Shown piece by piece: positions 55,388-64,000 of a DNA stretch of 64,000 nucleotides. The stretch's first letter is position 1. The number at the start of each line of letters is the position of its first letter. Both the position numbers and the translations under genes were made by a program. The notes under the pieces are model-generated. The model did not search any database, was not told the origin of the DNA, and worked only from the letters and a program-made list of their open reading frames with translations. This DNA comes from Zobellella taiwanensis (GTDB taxonomy: Bacteria > Pseudomonadota > Gammaproteobacteria > Enterobacterales > Aeromonadaceae): NCBI RefSeq assembly GCF_003012795.1, contig NZ_PXYH01000017.1, positions 1-64,000 of the forward strand, written 5' to 3'.

Positions 55388-56501
55388 GCCTCCTTATACT
55401 GGCAATGAGCAACAATATGTTATTGCAGCCATGCAGAGCAATAATATGTCTGGTGATGGCCCCTTCTCTAAAAAATGCCAGACATGGTTTGAGCAACAGC
55501 TTGATGCACCTAAAACGCTGCTTACGCCATCTTGCACCGCAGCGTTGGAAATGGCCGCCATTCTTATTGATATACAGCCTGGCGATGAAGTCATCATGCC
55601 CAGCTACACCTTTGTAAGCACGGCTAACGCCTTTGCCTTGCGTGGTGCAAAAATGGTATTTGTTGATATTCGCCCGGATACCATGAATATCGACGAAACC
55701 AAAATTGAAGCGGCCATTACCGATAAAACCAAGGCCATAGTGCCGGTTCATTACGCCGGCGTAGGCTGCGAAATGGATACCATTATGGCCATTGCCGAAC
55801 GTCATGGACTCTTTGTGGTGGAAGATGCCGCACAGGGCATGATGAGCAGCTACAAGGGCAGGGCACTTGGCAGCATTGGTCATCTGGGTGCGTTCAGCTT
55901 TCACGAAACCAAAAACTACACCAGTGGTGGTGAAGGTGGTCTGCTGATCATCAACGACAGCCGCTTTAAAGAGCGTGCCGAAATTATTCGTGAAAAAGGC
56001 ACCAACCGCAGCCAGTTCTTTCGTGGCATGGTAGACAAATACAGCTGGGTAGACATTGGCAGCAGTTTCCTGCCCAGCGAGCTGCAGGCCGCCTATCTTT
56101 GGGGCCAGCTGGAAAAAGCTGATGAGATCAACAACGCTCGTCTGTCTGCCTGGCAATACTACCTGAACAAGCTGGCTCCTCTGGCTCAGGCAGGCAAAAT
56201 TCAGCTGGCAACACTACCGGAACACTGCCAGCACAACGCGCATATGTTTTACCTGAAAGCGGCTGATCTTGATGAGCGCAGCCAGTTACTCGATCATCTC
56301 AAGAAAAATGATATTCTGGCCGTGTTTCACTATGTGCCACTGCACAGTGCTCGTGCTGGCCTGCAGTTGGGCTATTTCAATGGAGAAGATAATTACACCA
56401 CCACAGAAAGTGAACGGCTTATCCGCTTGCCTCTGTGGTTTGGTATCAGCCAAGCGGAACAGCAGCAAGTGATTGATGCTGTTAATGAGTTTTACGCGTG
56501 A
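55371..56501 (+). CDS. rffA: dTDP-4-amino-4,6-dideoxygalactose transaminase
   Basis: RffA/WecE transaminates dTDP-4-keto-6-deoxyglucose using PLP. The product has 376 residues with the PLP lysine K181 in FHETKNYTSGGEGG and the N-terminal IPFNKPPYTGNE typical of this family. The ATG at 55371 overlaps the acyltransferase gene by 17 bp. With rfbA, rfbB, the acyltransferase and wecF it completes a dTDP-Fuc4NAc-like route. Confidence 0.92.
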   Translation: MIPFNKPPYTGNEQQYVIAAMQSNNMSGDGPFSKKCQTWFEQQLDAPKTLLTPSCTAALEMAAILIDIQPGDEVIMPSYTFVSTANAFALRGAKMVFVDIRPDTMNIDETKIEAAITDKTKAIVPVHYAGVGCEMDTIMAIAERHGLFVVEDAAQGMMSSYKGRALGSIGHLGAFSFHETKNYTSGGEGGLLIINDSRFKERAEIIREKGTNRSQFFRGMVDKYSWVDIGSSFLPSELQAAYLWGQLEKADEINNARLSAWQYYLNKLAPLAQAGKIQLATLPEHCQHNAHMFYLKAADLDERSQLLDHLKKNDILAVFHYVPLHSARAGLQLGYFNGEDNYTTTESERLIRLPLWFGISQAEQQQVIDAVNEFYA

Positions 56502-57922
56502 CCCCACGTAAAATAGCTGCCTTCGCCATCGGCCCTATCGGTGGCGCATTGCTGGGCTTGATCACGTTGCCGATCATCACCTGGTTTTTTTCGCAGGAAG
56601 ATGTGGGCAGAATGGCAATGCTGCAGGTTACCATTGGCTTCAGCACACTGCTGTTCAGCCTGGGGCTGGATCAGGCCTATGTGCGTGAGTTCCATGAGGC
56701 GAATGATAAACCGGCACTTCTAAAGCGCGCTCTGTTGCCGGGTTTGTTTTTACTGCTGCTTACCCTGGCTATATTGCTGTTATTTGGCGGCACCCTGGCT
56801 AATTGGTTGTTTGAACGGCCTGATTGGTATTTAAGCTTGCTTATAGTTACTGCCTTACTGGCTGCGTTCATATCCCGTTTTCTGTCATTGGTACTACGGA
56901 TGAACGAGCGGGGGCTGGCATTCTCACTGAGTCAGTTATTACCCAAGCTAGTATTGATCGCCATTATTAGCGGTTATGTATTATTGAGAGCTGATAAAAG
57001 TCTGACCAATCTTGTTTTGGCAAACACCATTGCCTTGCTGTTAGTCTGTGTTGTGTTTGCGTTCAATACCCGTAAAGAGTGGATAGCTGGGTTACGCACA
57101 TCACTGGATTGGCAGCACCTTAAAAGCATGCTGAAATTTGGCATGCCTTTAATACTGGGAGGCATTGCCTACTGGGGCCTTACCGCCATCGACAAGGTAT
57201 TTTTACGTACACTGGCAAGTTTTGAAGAGCTTGGCGTCTACTCAGTAGCCGTGAGCTTTGCCGGAGCAGCGACCATTCTGCAAAGTGTTTTTTCTACTGT
57301 ATGGGCTCCAACAGTTTACAAATGGGCCAGCCAAGGTGAAGGGCTTGAAAACGTACACAAGGTAAGTCGCTACATACTCGGTCTGGTTGTATTGTTATTT
57401 TGCTTTGCGGGCCTGCTGTCATGGGTAGTGACACTGTTTTTGCCAGCCAACTATATGGCAGTGCAATGGATCCTGGTTTCGTGTCTTGGTGCTCCCTTGC
57501 TTTACGTCTTGTCGGAAACCACCGTGGTAGGCATTGGCATCTCACGCCGCAGCAGTTTCGCCATGTCGGCCGCACTCATTGCTTTTTTAGTTAACCTTGC
57601 AGGCAACTGGCTGCTGATCCCAACCTTTGGTGCTGCAGGCGCGGCGGTCAGTACTTGTATATCTTTTTGGGTGTTCTTCGTACTGCGTACCGAGTTTTCA
57701 ATTTACCTGTGGAAACCAATGCCAAGGCTGTTGCTTTATGGATACTCAGCGCTGGTAGTAGCAGGGGCCAGCGCCTTTACGCTATATGGCGAGACTATTT
57801 ATTCATTCATGCTGGCATTTTGGTGCTTGCTGCTTGTTGCAGCATTATTCAGCTTCAGAGCGGAAGTGCGCGAAGCATTGGGGTTTGTAACCGTCAGATT
57901 CAAAAAAACAGTATCAGGGTAA
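56498..57922 (+). CDS. wzx: Wzx-type polysaccharide repeat-unit flippase
   Basis: The product has 474 residues and about twelve to fourteen membrane helices, in the MATE/PST superfamily arrangement (FGMPLILGGIAYWGLTAIDK near the middle is a typical block). It would flip undecaprenyl-linked repeat units to the periplasm. The GTG start overlaps the rffA stop (GTGA), indicating coupling. Confidence 0.88.
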   Translation: MTPRKIAAFAIGPIGGALLGLITLPIITWFFSQEDVGRMAMLQVTIGFSTLLFSLGLDQAYVREFHEANDKPALLKRALLPGLFLLLLTLAILLLFGGTLANWLFERPDWYLSLLIVTALLAAFISRFLSLVLRMNERGLAFSLSQLLPKLVLIAIISGYVLLRADKSLTNLVLANTIALLLVCVVFAFNTRKEWIAGLRTSLDWQHLKSMLKFGMPLILGGIAYWGLTAIDKVFLRTLASFEELGVYSVAVSFAGAATILQSVFSTVWAPTVYKWASQGEGLENVHKVSRYILGLVVLLFCFAGLLSWVVTLFLPANYMAVQWILVSCLGAPLLYVLSETTVVGIGISRRSSFAMSAALIAFLVNLAGNWLLIPTFGAAGAAVSTCISFWVFFVLRTEFSIYLWKPMPRLLLYGYSALVVAGASAFTLYGETIYSFMLAFWCLLLVAALFSFRAEVREALGFVTVRFKKTVSG

Positions 57923-57968
57923 CACTTTCAGAACACTGCTAACGACTATATTATTCAGGTGTATTGCT

Positions 57969-58049
57969 ATGCTTGCAAGAATCCCTGCGGAGTATGCTCA
58001 GCCGGAACAACGCTTTCCTGTTAAAGGGCATTATTCAGTATTATTATGA
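57969..58049 (+). CDS. Possible 26-residue small ORF coupled to the next gene
   Basis: An ATG with AGGTG 8 nt upstream opens a 26-codon frame whose TGA stop overlaps the ATG of the next gene (TTATGA). It could serve as a translational-coupling leader or encode a small peptide, or be chance. The sequence begins MLARIPAEYAQPEQ; no family is recognised. Confidence 0.3.
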   Translation: MLARIPAEYAQPEQRFPVKGHYSVLL

Positions 58050-58993
58050 ATACACCTAAATTAAAAACCTTTTTTCATAATTTATGGCCTAAGCTGTTGG
58101 TGATTGCAGCAGGCGTGAGCTTGTTTTTATTAGCCAGCGAGCTGTTAAAAGACGATATCAAAAGCCTGGTGATTGGTATAGCAGGCGGTTTGATATCCAT
58201 TCCGCTGGTTTTTATCAGCTATGAAGTATGGCAAAAGAAATCTCAAAAAAAGCTAAACCTAAGTGTTTATGAGTTTGCTGAAAGAAAAGTGCAAACCAGC
58301 ATTGCTGCAGTAAAAACCAAGTTAGAGTTGTTGATGGAAGGTGCCTTTGGTTACTTTGAAAAAGGCAGCATCCTGATAGACGATGCTGATATAGAAAATA
58401 TCAGGATTAAATTTCATCAACAGCAGCATGAAGATACAGAAGAAAATTTCCAGAATGATGACGATTTATTAAGCTTTGAATATGCCAGTATATTTGAAAA
58501 CCTGACCGATGCCCGTTACCTGGAATTTCAGCTGAGTGAGTTATCGTTGGCAGGAGAACTGGAGCATTTGCAAAGCCTGCTTGCTAACGCATTTATCATG
58601 CAACGATTGGAGGATGAACAAGTACGAGCCATTATTTACTTGATAGAAACCATCAGCCAGCTGGTGGCATTTTTTAATCATCATGCAGATGTATTCTGTA
58701 GAACCAGCATTAATCTGCATGGTTTTAATATTGGAGTTTTCAGCGAACAGCCAGCTATCAGTGCCTTGCTGTTTACAGAAAACGAAGCCGAAGAACCTGC
58801 GCTGCTGGATGTGAAACCGGCACCACAAGCAGCAGTTAAAGCATCACCATTACCTGCTTATGTTATCAATCCGGATTATTATAACATTTTAAGCGACTTA
58901 ATCTTTGACGTTATCAACGCCATTAACAACTGGAAAAGCGTATTCAATCCAGTATTTATAGACTATGAAAATGCTCAGATAACGGTGTTGTAG
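58046..58993 (+). CDS. Membrane protein of unknown function in the polysaccharide locus
   Basis: The product has 315 residues. Two hydrophobic segments (about 14-31 and 37-60) are followed by a soluble cytoplasmic domain of ~250 residues rich in Glu/Gln/Leu helices (SELSLAGELEHLQSLLANAF). No enzymatic motif is seen. It is AT-rich and sits between wzx and an IS remnant, so it may be a horizontally acquired cargo gene rather than part of the sugar pathway. Confidence 0.7.
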   Translation: MNTPKLKTFFHNLWPKLLVIAAGVSLFLLASELLKDDIKSLVIGIAGGLISIPLVFISYEVWQKKSQKKLNLSVYEFAERKVQTSIAAVKTKLELLMEGAFGYFEKGSILIDDADIENIRIKFHQQQHEDTEENFQNDDDLLSFEYASIFENLTDARYLEFQLSELSLAGELEHLQSLLANAFIMQRLEDEQVRAIIYLIETISQLVAFFNHHADVFCRTSINLHGFNIGVFSEQPAISALLFTENEAEEPALLDVKPAPQAAVKASPLPAYVINPDYYNILSDLIFDVINAINNWKSVFNPVFIDYENAQITVL

Positions 58994-59054
58994 CACTATA
59001 AAAAGTAGTTGTATTAATTGCCATCAATAAACTCGGCCTATGGGGCCATATTTT

Positions 59055-60007
59055 CTCAGGGCAAGATTATGAAAAAGCCTTATGGGATAAGGCTTTCGGC
59101 GTACTAAAAATTTAAACACTGACAGCCATGTTGTACAGCGGAGAGCACACTTTTGGAAGAAATATCTCGATGGGGAAGGATCGCTTTGACGATCAATATC
59201 AGCTGTGAACCTATGCTGTCTTTTCAACGACAGATGATCGCCATGAACGGACTCGGCCTCTTGCAGCACCTCTCCATCAGCCAGCGGGCCATCGCCTAGA
59301 AGGTGATCAACAAGTGGGCGGACTACCTGCTGGCGGTAAAGAGCAACCAGCCTAAATTAGAGGAAGCCTTTAACAACGACTTCCGCATGGAGATGTTCCA
59401 ACATCCCGATAGTGACAGCTACAGCACGCAGGAAAGTGGCCATGGCCGCAAGGAAACCCGGCTGAGCCTGGCGGTGGACGACTTGTCCATCCTGGGTGAC
59501 CTGGTGTTTGAATGGCCGGAGCTGAAGACGCTGGGGATAGTGGCGGCAGTGCGGGAAGTGGGCGGCGAACCGGCCAAGGACATCAAGGTGCGCTACTACA
59601 TCAGTTCGGCCAAGTTGTCGTCGGCCAAGGAGCTGCTGGAAGCGACCCGCTCGCACTGGTCGATAGAATCCCAACTGCACTGGCAACTGGATGTGAGCAT
59701 GCGTGAAGACGACTGCCGCATCCGCCGTGAGCAGGCCGGCGAGAATATGGCCACCATCCGGCATATCGCCTTCAATGCGTTGAAGGGAGAGACCAGCTTC
59801 AAGGCCGGGATGAAACGCAAGCAAAAGCGGGCAAGCCGAAACAACGCCTACCTGTCGCACGTCTTGGCAGGACTGGGGGTTTCGTAATCTTGCCCTGAGA
59901 GACCAGCTTCAAGGCCGGTAACAAACGTAAACAGAAGCAGGCGTCGCAATACCGATTACCTGTCTCAAGTCCTGACAGGGCTAGGGCTTTCGTTATCTTG
60001 CCCTGAG
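59055..60007 (+). mobile_element. Degenerate ISAs1-family insertion sequence with extra right end
   Basis: CTCAGGGCAAGAT at 59055-59067 and its inverted copy at 59887-59899 bound a decayed element of about 845 bp, shorter than intact ISAs1 elements. A second right end (59900-60007), ~80% like 59797-59899 by eye, ends in another copy of the inverted repeat at 59995-60007. No matching target duplication is obvious. Confidence 0.8.
59243..59887 (+). pseudogene. Truncated ISAs1-family transposase
   Basis: The frame carries the C-terminal half of a DDE transposase: WADYLLAVKSNQPKLEEAF and, later, RSHWSIESQLHWQLDVSMREDD with the final catalytic glutamate region. TAG at 59297-59299 replaces the usual Gln in QKAIAQK-like sequence, and the N-terminal half with the first catalytic aspartates is mostly deleted. 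It cannot encode active transposase. Confidence 0.85.
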
Positions 60008-60062
60008 TATTGCTCTTCTGTGTTGAATTCATGGTCCATTTTTTATAAGGGGTAAGCTTTTC

Positions 60063-61253
60063 GTGACCACAAATAGGTTGATCGGCTCTGTTTTTATTTT
60101 TGTTTCACTATTTCCCTGGCTTTCATTTAGATTAACAAACTTAGACACGCAGCCTTGGTCCATTATCTTTGCTGTTTTGTTTTTGTTCTCTTGTCTATTT
60201 ACTTCAAAGCTTGTTATTAAAACTAAAGATTTGGCTTTGCTCTCTATTCTTCCCATTTTTTTTGTTGTGCTTATTTTTGATGATTGGGTTGGTTTTTTGA
60301 CTTTTAGAGCATTTGCATCTTATGTTGGCTTTTCTGTGGTTCTTTTTTCATTTATTCAGTACATTCGTAAGTATGGCCCTCCTGTTAAAATCGTTGCATT
60401 ATCTAATTTGATATATATTGCATTTGCGTTATTGCAAGTTAATCTTGGTAATGGAGTTGTCGATAGCTTATTGGCAGCTCGTACTTCAACAGCAAGGGGG
60501 GTTACTAGCCTTACAGTTGAGCCAACATACTTCGGAGTGGTTCTTTTCTTTTTTTCGTGGCTGTATCTGTTTTATTGTAATTATAGACCTAATAAATTGT
60601 TTTCTTTTTTGGTTTTGGTTAATTTTATAACTACACTTTTTGTCGCCAAGTCATCTATGGCGTCTTTGTTTTTCTTGATTTTGCTTAGTGGGGTTCTTTT
60701 ACCTAAGATTGGTTTTTTTAAATCTTTGTTTTTGTTTTTTCTTTGTCTCCCTTTCCTTTACTTTTTCATTGAGCTATATTTGCCTGGTTCTCGTATCTAC
60801 TTGTTTTACAGTTATGTGATTGAAAGAGGTGTGGCCGATTTTTTTTATTATGATGCAAGCGCCAATGCTAGACTGGCGGCAGTAATTCTTCCTCTACATG
60901 GTTTTTTATATAACTATCTTATGCCGGGAGGGTTTTATTCATACCCCGATATCGTGCAGGAAATATTTTCATTTTATGACGGTTTTTTTTGGTATGGTTA
61001 CAATAATGACAAAATCATGTCCTTTACCGGCGCCTTTGTTTATGAGTTGGGTTTTTTAGGCTTGATCTATATTTTAACTATTTCATTTTATTTATGTAAT
61101 GGAAAGGGGTTTAGGGTTTTTGAAGTTCTTATTTTGAATGTGCTACTTTTTTCTGCCATTCCAGTTGGATTCACAATTGCTCCCCTTTTGATGTCGTTTA
61201 TGTTTCTAGATGTGAGTCGGCGAATCAATGAGTCTCAAGGTGGTCGCTTTTAG
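60063..61253 (+). CDS. wzy: Wzy-type O-antigen/capsule polymerase
   Basis: The product has 396 residues, very hydrophobic, with about eleven membrane helices and a periplasmic loop containing ARTSTARGVTSLTVEPTYFGV (about 140-160). Lack of sequence conservation is normal for Wzy; the call rests on topology and location. The GTG start has AAGGGG upstream. It is the most AT-rich gene in the window, with long T-runs, consistent with transfer. Confidence 0.8.
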   Translation: MTTNRLIGSVFIFVSLFPWLSFRLTNLDTQPWSIIFAVLFLFSCLFTSKLVIKTKDLALLSILPIFFVVLIFDDWVGFLTFRAFASYVGFSVVLFSFIQYIRKYGPPVKIVALSNLIYIAFALLQVNLGNGVVDSLLAARTSTARGVTSLTVEPTYFGVVLFFFSWLYLFYCNYRPNKLFSFLVLVNFITTLFVAKSSMASLFFLILLSGVLLPKIGFFKSLFLFFLCLPFLYFFIELYLPGSRIYLFYSYVIERGVADFFYYDASANARLAAVILPLHGFLYNYLMPGGFYSYPDIVQEIFSFYDGFFWYGYNNDKIMSFTGAFVYELGFLGLIYILTISFYLCNGKGFRVFEVLILNVLLFSAIPVGFTIAPLLMSFMFLDVSRRINESQGGRF

Positions 61254-61269
61254 TATATAGGTTTCACAT

Positions 61270-62421
61270 ATGGATGAAAAGGTTAACGTTTTTGTATTTT
61301 CTCCTTTCTACATACCTGGTTACAAAGGCGGTGGTCCAATAAAAACCATGAAAAATCTATTCGATAAAACAGGAAGTGATATAGACTATAAGCTTATCAC
61401 CAGCGATAGAGATTTTGGTGACGTTTCACCCTATGCCTCGGTAACTTGTGGTGCTTGGAATAAGGTGGGTAATGCATTAGTTTTTTATGCGCAACCAGGG
61501 AAGGTCGGATATGTTCAAGCCTTTAGGGAATTGCGTGAAAATAACTATGATTTAGTTTATCTTAATAGTTTTTTTTCACCCCGCTTTTCATTGTTTCCCC
61601 TTTTGGCTACCAAAATATTAAGAGGAAAAGTCCTGCTCGCTCCTAGAGGAGAGCTTTCCGAAGGTGCACTATCTATTAAGTCTTTCAAAAAGCGAGTTTT
61701 TATCACCTTTTTCAAACTGCTAGGGTTTCATAGAAACACCATATTTCAGGCATCAACTGATTATGAAAAGGAAGATGTTCTGCGTAATTTAGGTGAGGGA
61801 GTGGATGTGTATGTTGCTGAAAACATAGGGACGCAAGAGCTCGCTCAGCATCTACAAGAACGAATACCGGATACTTTGAAGGCAGTTTTCGTTTCACGTA
61901 TTTCTCCAAAAAAAAACCTACTGACAGCGCTCGAAATTTTACACAATGTTAAACATCCTCTTGAGTACGATATTTTCGGGCCGATTGAGGATGTTGGATA
62001 CTGGCAACAGTGTGAGAAGGTGATTGCAAGTTTGCCCTCTCATATTAAGGTTATACACAAGGGCTCTCTATCACCAGATGAGGTAGTTAACACGCTTAGC
62101 AACTACGACGTTTTTTTCTTTCCGACGATGGGTGAAAACTACGGCCATGTTATTGCTGAAGCACTGTGTGCAGCATTGCCCATCGTTATTGCCGACACAA
62201 CTCCTTGGCGCAACCTGCAACAACAAGGCATCGGCTGGGATCTTCCGCTCAATAACCCTGAAGCTTTCAGTTTCGTATTGGATGAACTGGCGACCATGCC
62301 GCCGGATCAGCACCATAAAATGCGTGAAAACGTGCTGGCCTGGGCCAAAAATAAGTTCTCCCAGCGCGATGCCATAGAAGCCAATATCGCCATGTTTAAA
62401 TACGCCTACGAAAAAAAGTAA
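61270..62421 (+). CDS. Family 4-like glycosyltransferase
   Basis: The product has 383 residues with a GT-B fold: N-terminal IPGYKGGGPIKTMKNL (about 14-29), VFVSRISPKKNLLTALEIL (about 207-225), and the nucleotide-sugar site FFFPTMGENYGHVIAEALCAALPIV (about 282-306) with the EX7E-type glutamates. The donor is probably a UDP-amino sugar made by the following fnl genes, but that is inferred from position. Confidence 0.88.
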   Translation: MDEKVNVFVFSPFYIPGYKGGGPIKTMKNLFDKTGSDIDYKLITSDRDFGDVSPYASVTCGAWNKVGNALVFYAQPGKVGYVQAFRELRENNYDLVYLNSFFSPRFSLFPLLATKILRGKVLLAPRGELSEGALSIKSFKKRVFITFFKLLGFHRNTIFQASTDYEKEDVLRNLGEGVDVYVAENIGTQELAQHLQERIPDTLKAVFVSRISPKKNLLTALEILHNVKHPLEYDIFGPIEDVGYWQQCEKVIASLPSHIKVIHKGSLSPDEVVNTLSNYDVFFFPTMGENYGHVIAEALCAALPIVIADTTPWRNLQQQGIGWDLPLNNPEAFSFVLDELATMPPDQHHKMRENVLAWAKNKFSQRDAIEANIAMFKYAYEKK

Positions 62422-62433
62422 GGACAACCCTAA

Positions 62434-63471
62434 ATGCCCTTCAAGACAAAGACACTTCTCATCACCGGCGGCACCGGTTCCTTTGGCAACGCCGTACTCA
62501 ATCGCTTTCTCGATACTGACATTGCTGAGATCCGCATTTTCAGCCGTGACGAAAAGAAGCAGGACGATATGCGCAAGCGGTACGCCAATCCCAAGCTCAA
62601 GTTCTACATTGGCGATGTGCGTGACTATAACAGTGTACTCAACGCAACCCGTGGGGTGGATTATATCTACCATGCGGCGGCGCTTAAGCAGGTGCCCTCC
62701 TGCGAGTTTCACCCCATGGAGGCGGTAAAAACCAACGTGCTGGGCACCGAGAACGTGCTGGAAGCCGCCATTCAGAACGAGGTAAAGCGCGTTGTCTGTC
62801 TGAGTACCGACAAAGCGGTGTATCCCATCAATGCCATGGGCATTTCCAAGGCGATGATGGAAAAGGTGATGGTGGCCAAGTCGCGCAATGTCGATCCTGC
62901 CAAAACCGTGATCTGCGGCACCCGCTATGGCAACGTGATGGCATCCCGTGGCTCGGTGATTCCGTTGTTTGTGGATCAGATCCGTGCCGGCAAGGCGCTG
63001 ACCATTACCGACCCCAATATGACCCGCTTTATGATGACCCTGGCCGACGCGGTGGATCTGGTGCTCTATGCCTTTGAGCATGGCAGCAACGGTGACTTGT
63101 TTGTACAAAAGGCACCGGCGGCAACCATTGAGACGCTGGCCCAGGCGCTAACCGGTTTAATGGACAAGCCGGATCACCCTATTAATGTGATTGGCACCCG
63201 TCATGGTGAAAAGCTGTTTGAAGCGCTGCTCAGCCGTGAAGAAATGGCCTGTGCCGAGGATCTGGGCGGTTACTACCGGGTGCCGCCGGATTTGCGCGAC
63301 CTCAACTACGGCAAGTTTGTGGAGCAGGGCGAAGAAAAAATCTCCCACACCGAAGACTACAACTCCCACAACACCGAGCGGCTGGATGTGGCCGGCATGC
63401 AAAAACTGCTGCTCAAGCTCGACTTTATCCGTGCCCTGCAGCAGGGCGAATACATCAACCCGGAGGAATAA
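62434..63471 (+). CDS. fnlA: UDP-GlcNAc 4,6-dehydratase/5-epimerase (FnlA/WbjB)
   Basis: FnlA begins the UDP-N-acetyl-L-fucosamine route by 4,6-dehydration and 5-epimerisation of UDP-GlcNAc. The product has 345 residues, an extended SDR with TGGTGSFGNAV (10-20), a STDKAVYPINAMG block where the catalytic Tyr-Lys pair is modified to MGISK, and the CGTRYGNVMASRGSVIP signature. GC content returns to the genome norm here. Confidence 0.92.
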   Translation: MPFKTKTLLITGGTGSFGNAVLNRFLDTDIAEIRIFSRDEKKQDDMRKRYANPKLKFYIGDVRDYNSVLNATRGVDYIYHAAALKQVPSCEFHPMEAVKTNVLGTENVLEAAIQNEVKRVVCLSTDKAVYPINAMGISKAMMEKVMVAKSRNVDPAKTVICGTRYGNVMASRGSVIPLFVDQIRAGKALTITDPNMTRFMMTLADAVDLVLYAFEHGSNGDLFVQKAPAATIETLAQALTGLMDKPDHPINVIGTRHGEKLFEALLSREEMACAEDLGGYYRVPPDLRDLNYGKFVEQGEEKISHTEDYNSHNTERLDVAGMQKLLLKLDFIRALQQGEYINPEE

Positions 63472-63473
63472 GC

Positions 63474-64000
63474 ATGCGCGTGCTCATCACCGGCGCCCAC
63501 GGCTTTGTGGGCCAGAACCTGGTGGCCCACCTCGGCGAGCGGGCCAATATCACCCTGGTGCCCTTTACCCGTGAGCATCGGCCGGCCGATTTGCCGGCGT
63601 TGCTGGAGGGGGTGGATTTTGTATTCCACCTGGCCGGCATTAACCGGCCGCAGGATCCCGCCGAGTTTGCCAGCGGCAATGCCGACCTTACCCGCAGCCT
63701 GTGCCAGGCCATTCGTGAGTCCGGTCGTGCTATTCCCGTGCTTTACACATCCTCCATTCAGGCCGAGCAGAGTAACCCTTACGGCCAAAGCAAACGCCAG
63801 GCCGAGCAGGCGTTGCTGGATTTGGCCGGGCAGCATGGCAGTGCCGTGCACCTGTTCCGCCTGCCCAATGTGTTTGGCAAGTGGGCCAGGCCCAACTACA
63901 ACTCGGCGGTGGCCACCTTCTGCCACAACATCAGCCGTGATCTGCCCATTCACATCAACGATTCCGCCGCCGAAATCCGCCTGGTGTACATCGATGATGT
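63474..64000 (+). CDS. fnlB: UDP-sugar C4-reductase/epimerase FnlB/WbjC (CapF), partial
   Basis: The first 175 residues are present; the gene runs off the window. The NAD(P) motif TGAHGFVGQN (6-15), YGQSKRQAEQ and FRLPNVFGKWARPNYNSAV match the CapF/WbjC family, which reduces the FnlA product. It starts 2 bp after fnlA. A third gene, fnlC (2-epimerase), is expected just beyond the window. Confidence 0.9.
   Translation, partial: MRVLITGAHGFVGQNLVAHLGERANITLVPFTREHRPADLPALLEGVDFVFHLAGINRPQDPAEFASGNADLTRSLCQAIRESGRAIPVLYTSSIQAEQSNPYGQSKRQAEQALLDLAGQHGSAVHLFRLPNVFGKWARPNYNSAVATFCHNISRDLPIHINDSAAEIRLVYIDD

Overview
The window looks like chromosome from a GC-rich, probably marine gammaproteobacterium of the Aeromonadaceae (Oceanimonas/Oceanisphaera/Zobellella-like). 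This is inferred from the pepA-holC-valS cluster facing lptFG, from rraB and yggX-mutY, and from protein sequences close to E. coli and Aeromonas; no rRNA is present to confirm it. The first ~37 kb are mostly core genes. The last ~26 kb form a large surface-polysaccharide locus.

Layout: (1) 1-122 is the 3' end of a group II intron. (2) 0.2-12.3 kb holds two chemoreceptor genes (the second broken by a nonsense codon), plsC, rraB, an XRE regulator and an asparagine/aspartate catabolic pair (aspA-ansA) with palindromes upstream. (3) 12.3-19.5 kb has valS-holC-pepA diverging from lptF-lptG. (4) 19.5-19.75 kb carries two heptanucleotide arrays, G-rich on opposite strands, between convergent genes. 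(5) 20-34.3 kb holds housekeeping genes, eight tRNA genes (Leu-CAA; 3x Leu-CAG; Thr-UGT; 3x Phe-GAA), an ion channel, an Hfq-like paralog, two MFS exporters, a cold-shock protein and a diguanylate cyclase. (6) 34.4-38 kb has yggX-mutY, an aminotransferase and trmB. (7) 38-64 kb is the polysaccharide locus: a PglL-type ligase, a Wzy/WaaL-type protein, an Ala-rich secreted repeat protein, an export module resembling Vibrio vps (outer-membrane barrel, Wza-like, Wzc-like kinase, PHP phosphatase, VpsP-like), two MNT-HEPN toxin-antitoxin modules among palindromic repeats, ugd, rfbB-rfbA, wecF, an acyltransferase, rffA, wzx, an IS remnant, an AT-rich wzy, a GT4 glycosyltransferase and fnlA-fnlB.

The most notable observation is upstream of dapA. 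A consensus-like promoter, a 26-codon ORF with five Lys codons, a 10-bp antiterminator helix and an overlapping intrinsic terminator are spaced as in classical amino-acid attenuation, which suggests lysine-responsive attenuation of lysine/DAP synthesis. Other leads are a fused and a split MNT-HEPN module in tandem, an exact RfaH ops match within the polysaccharide locus, mutually exclusive hairpins before the wza-like gene, and a heptamer repeat inside rfbB that could switch the reading frame.
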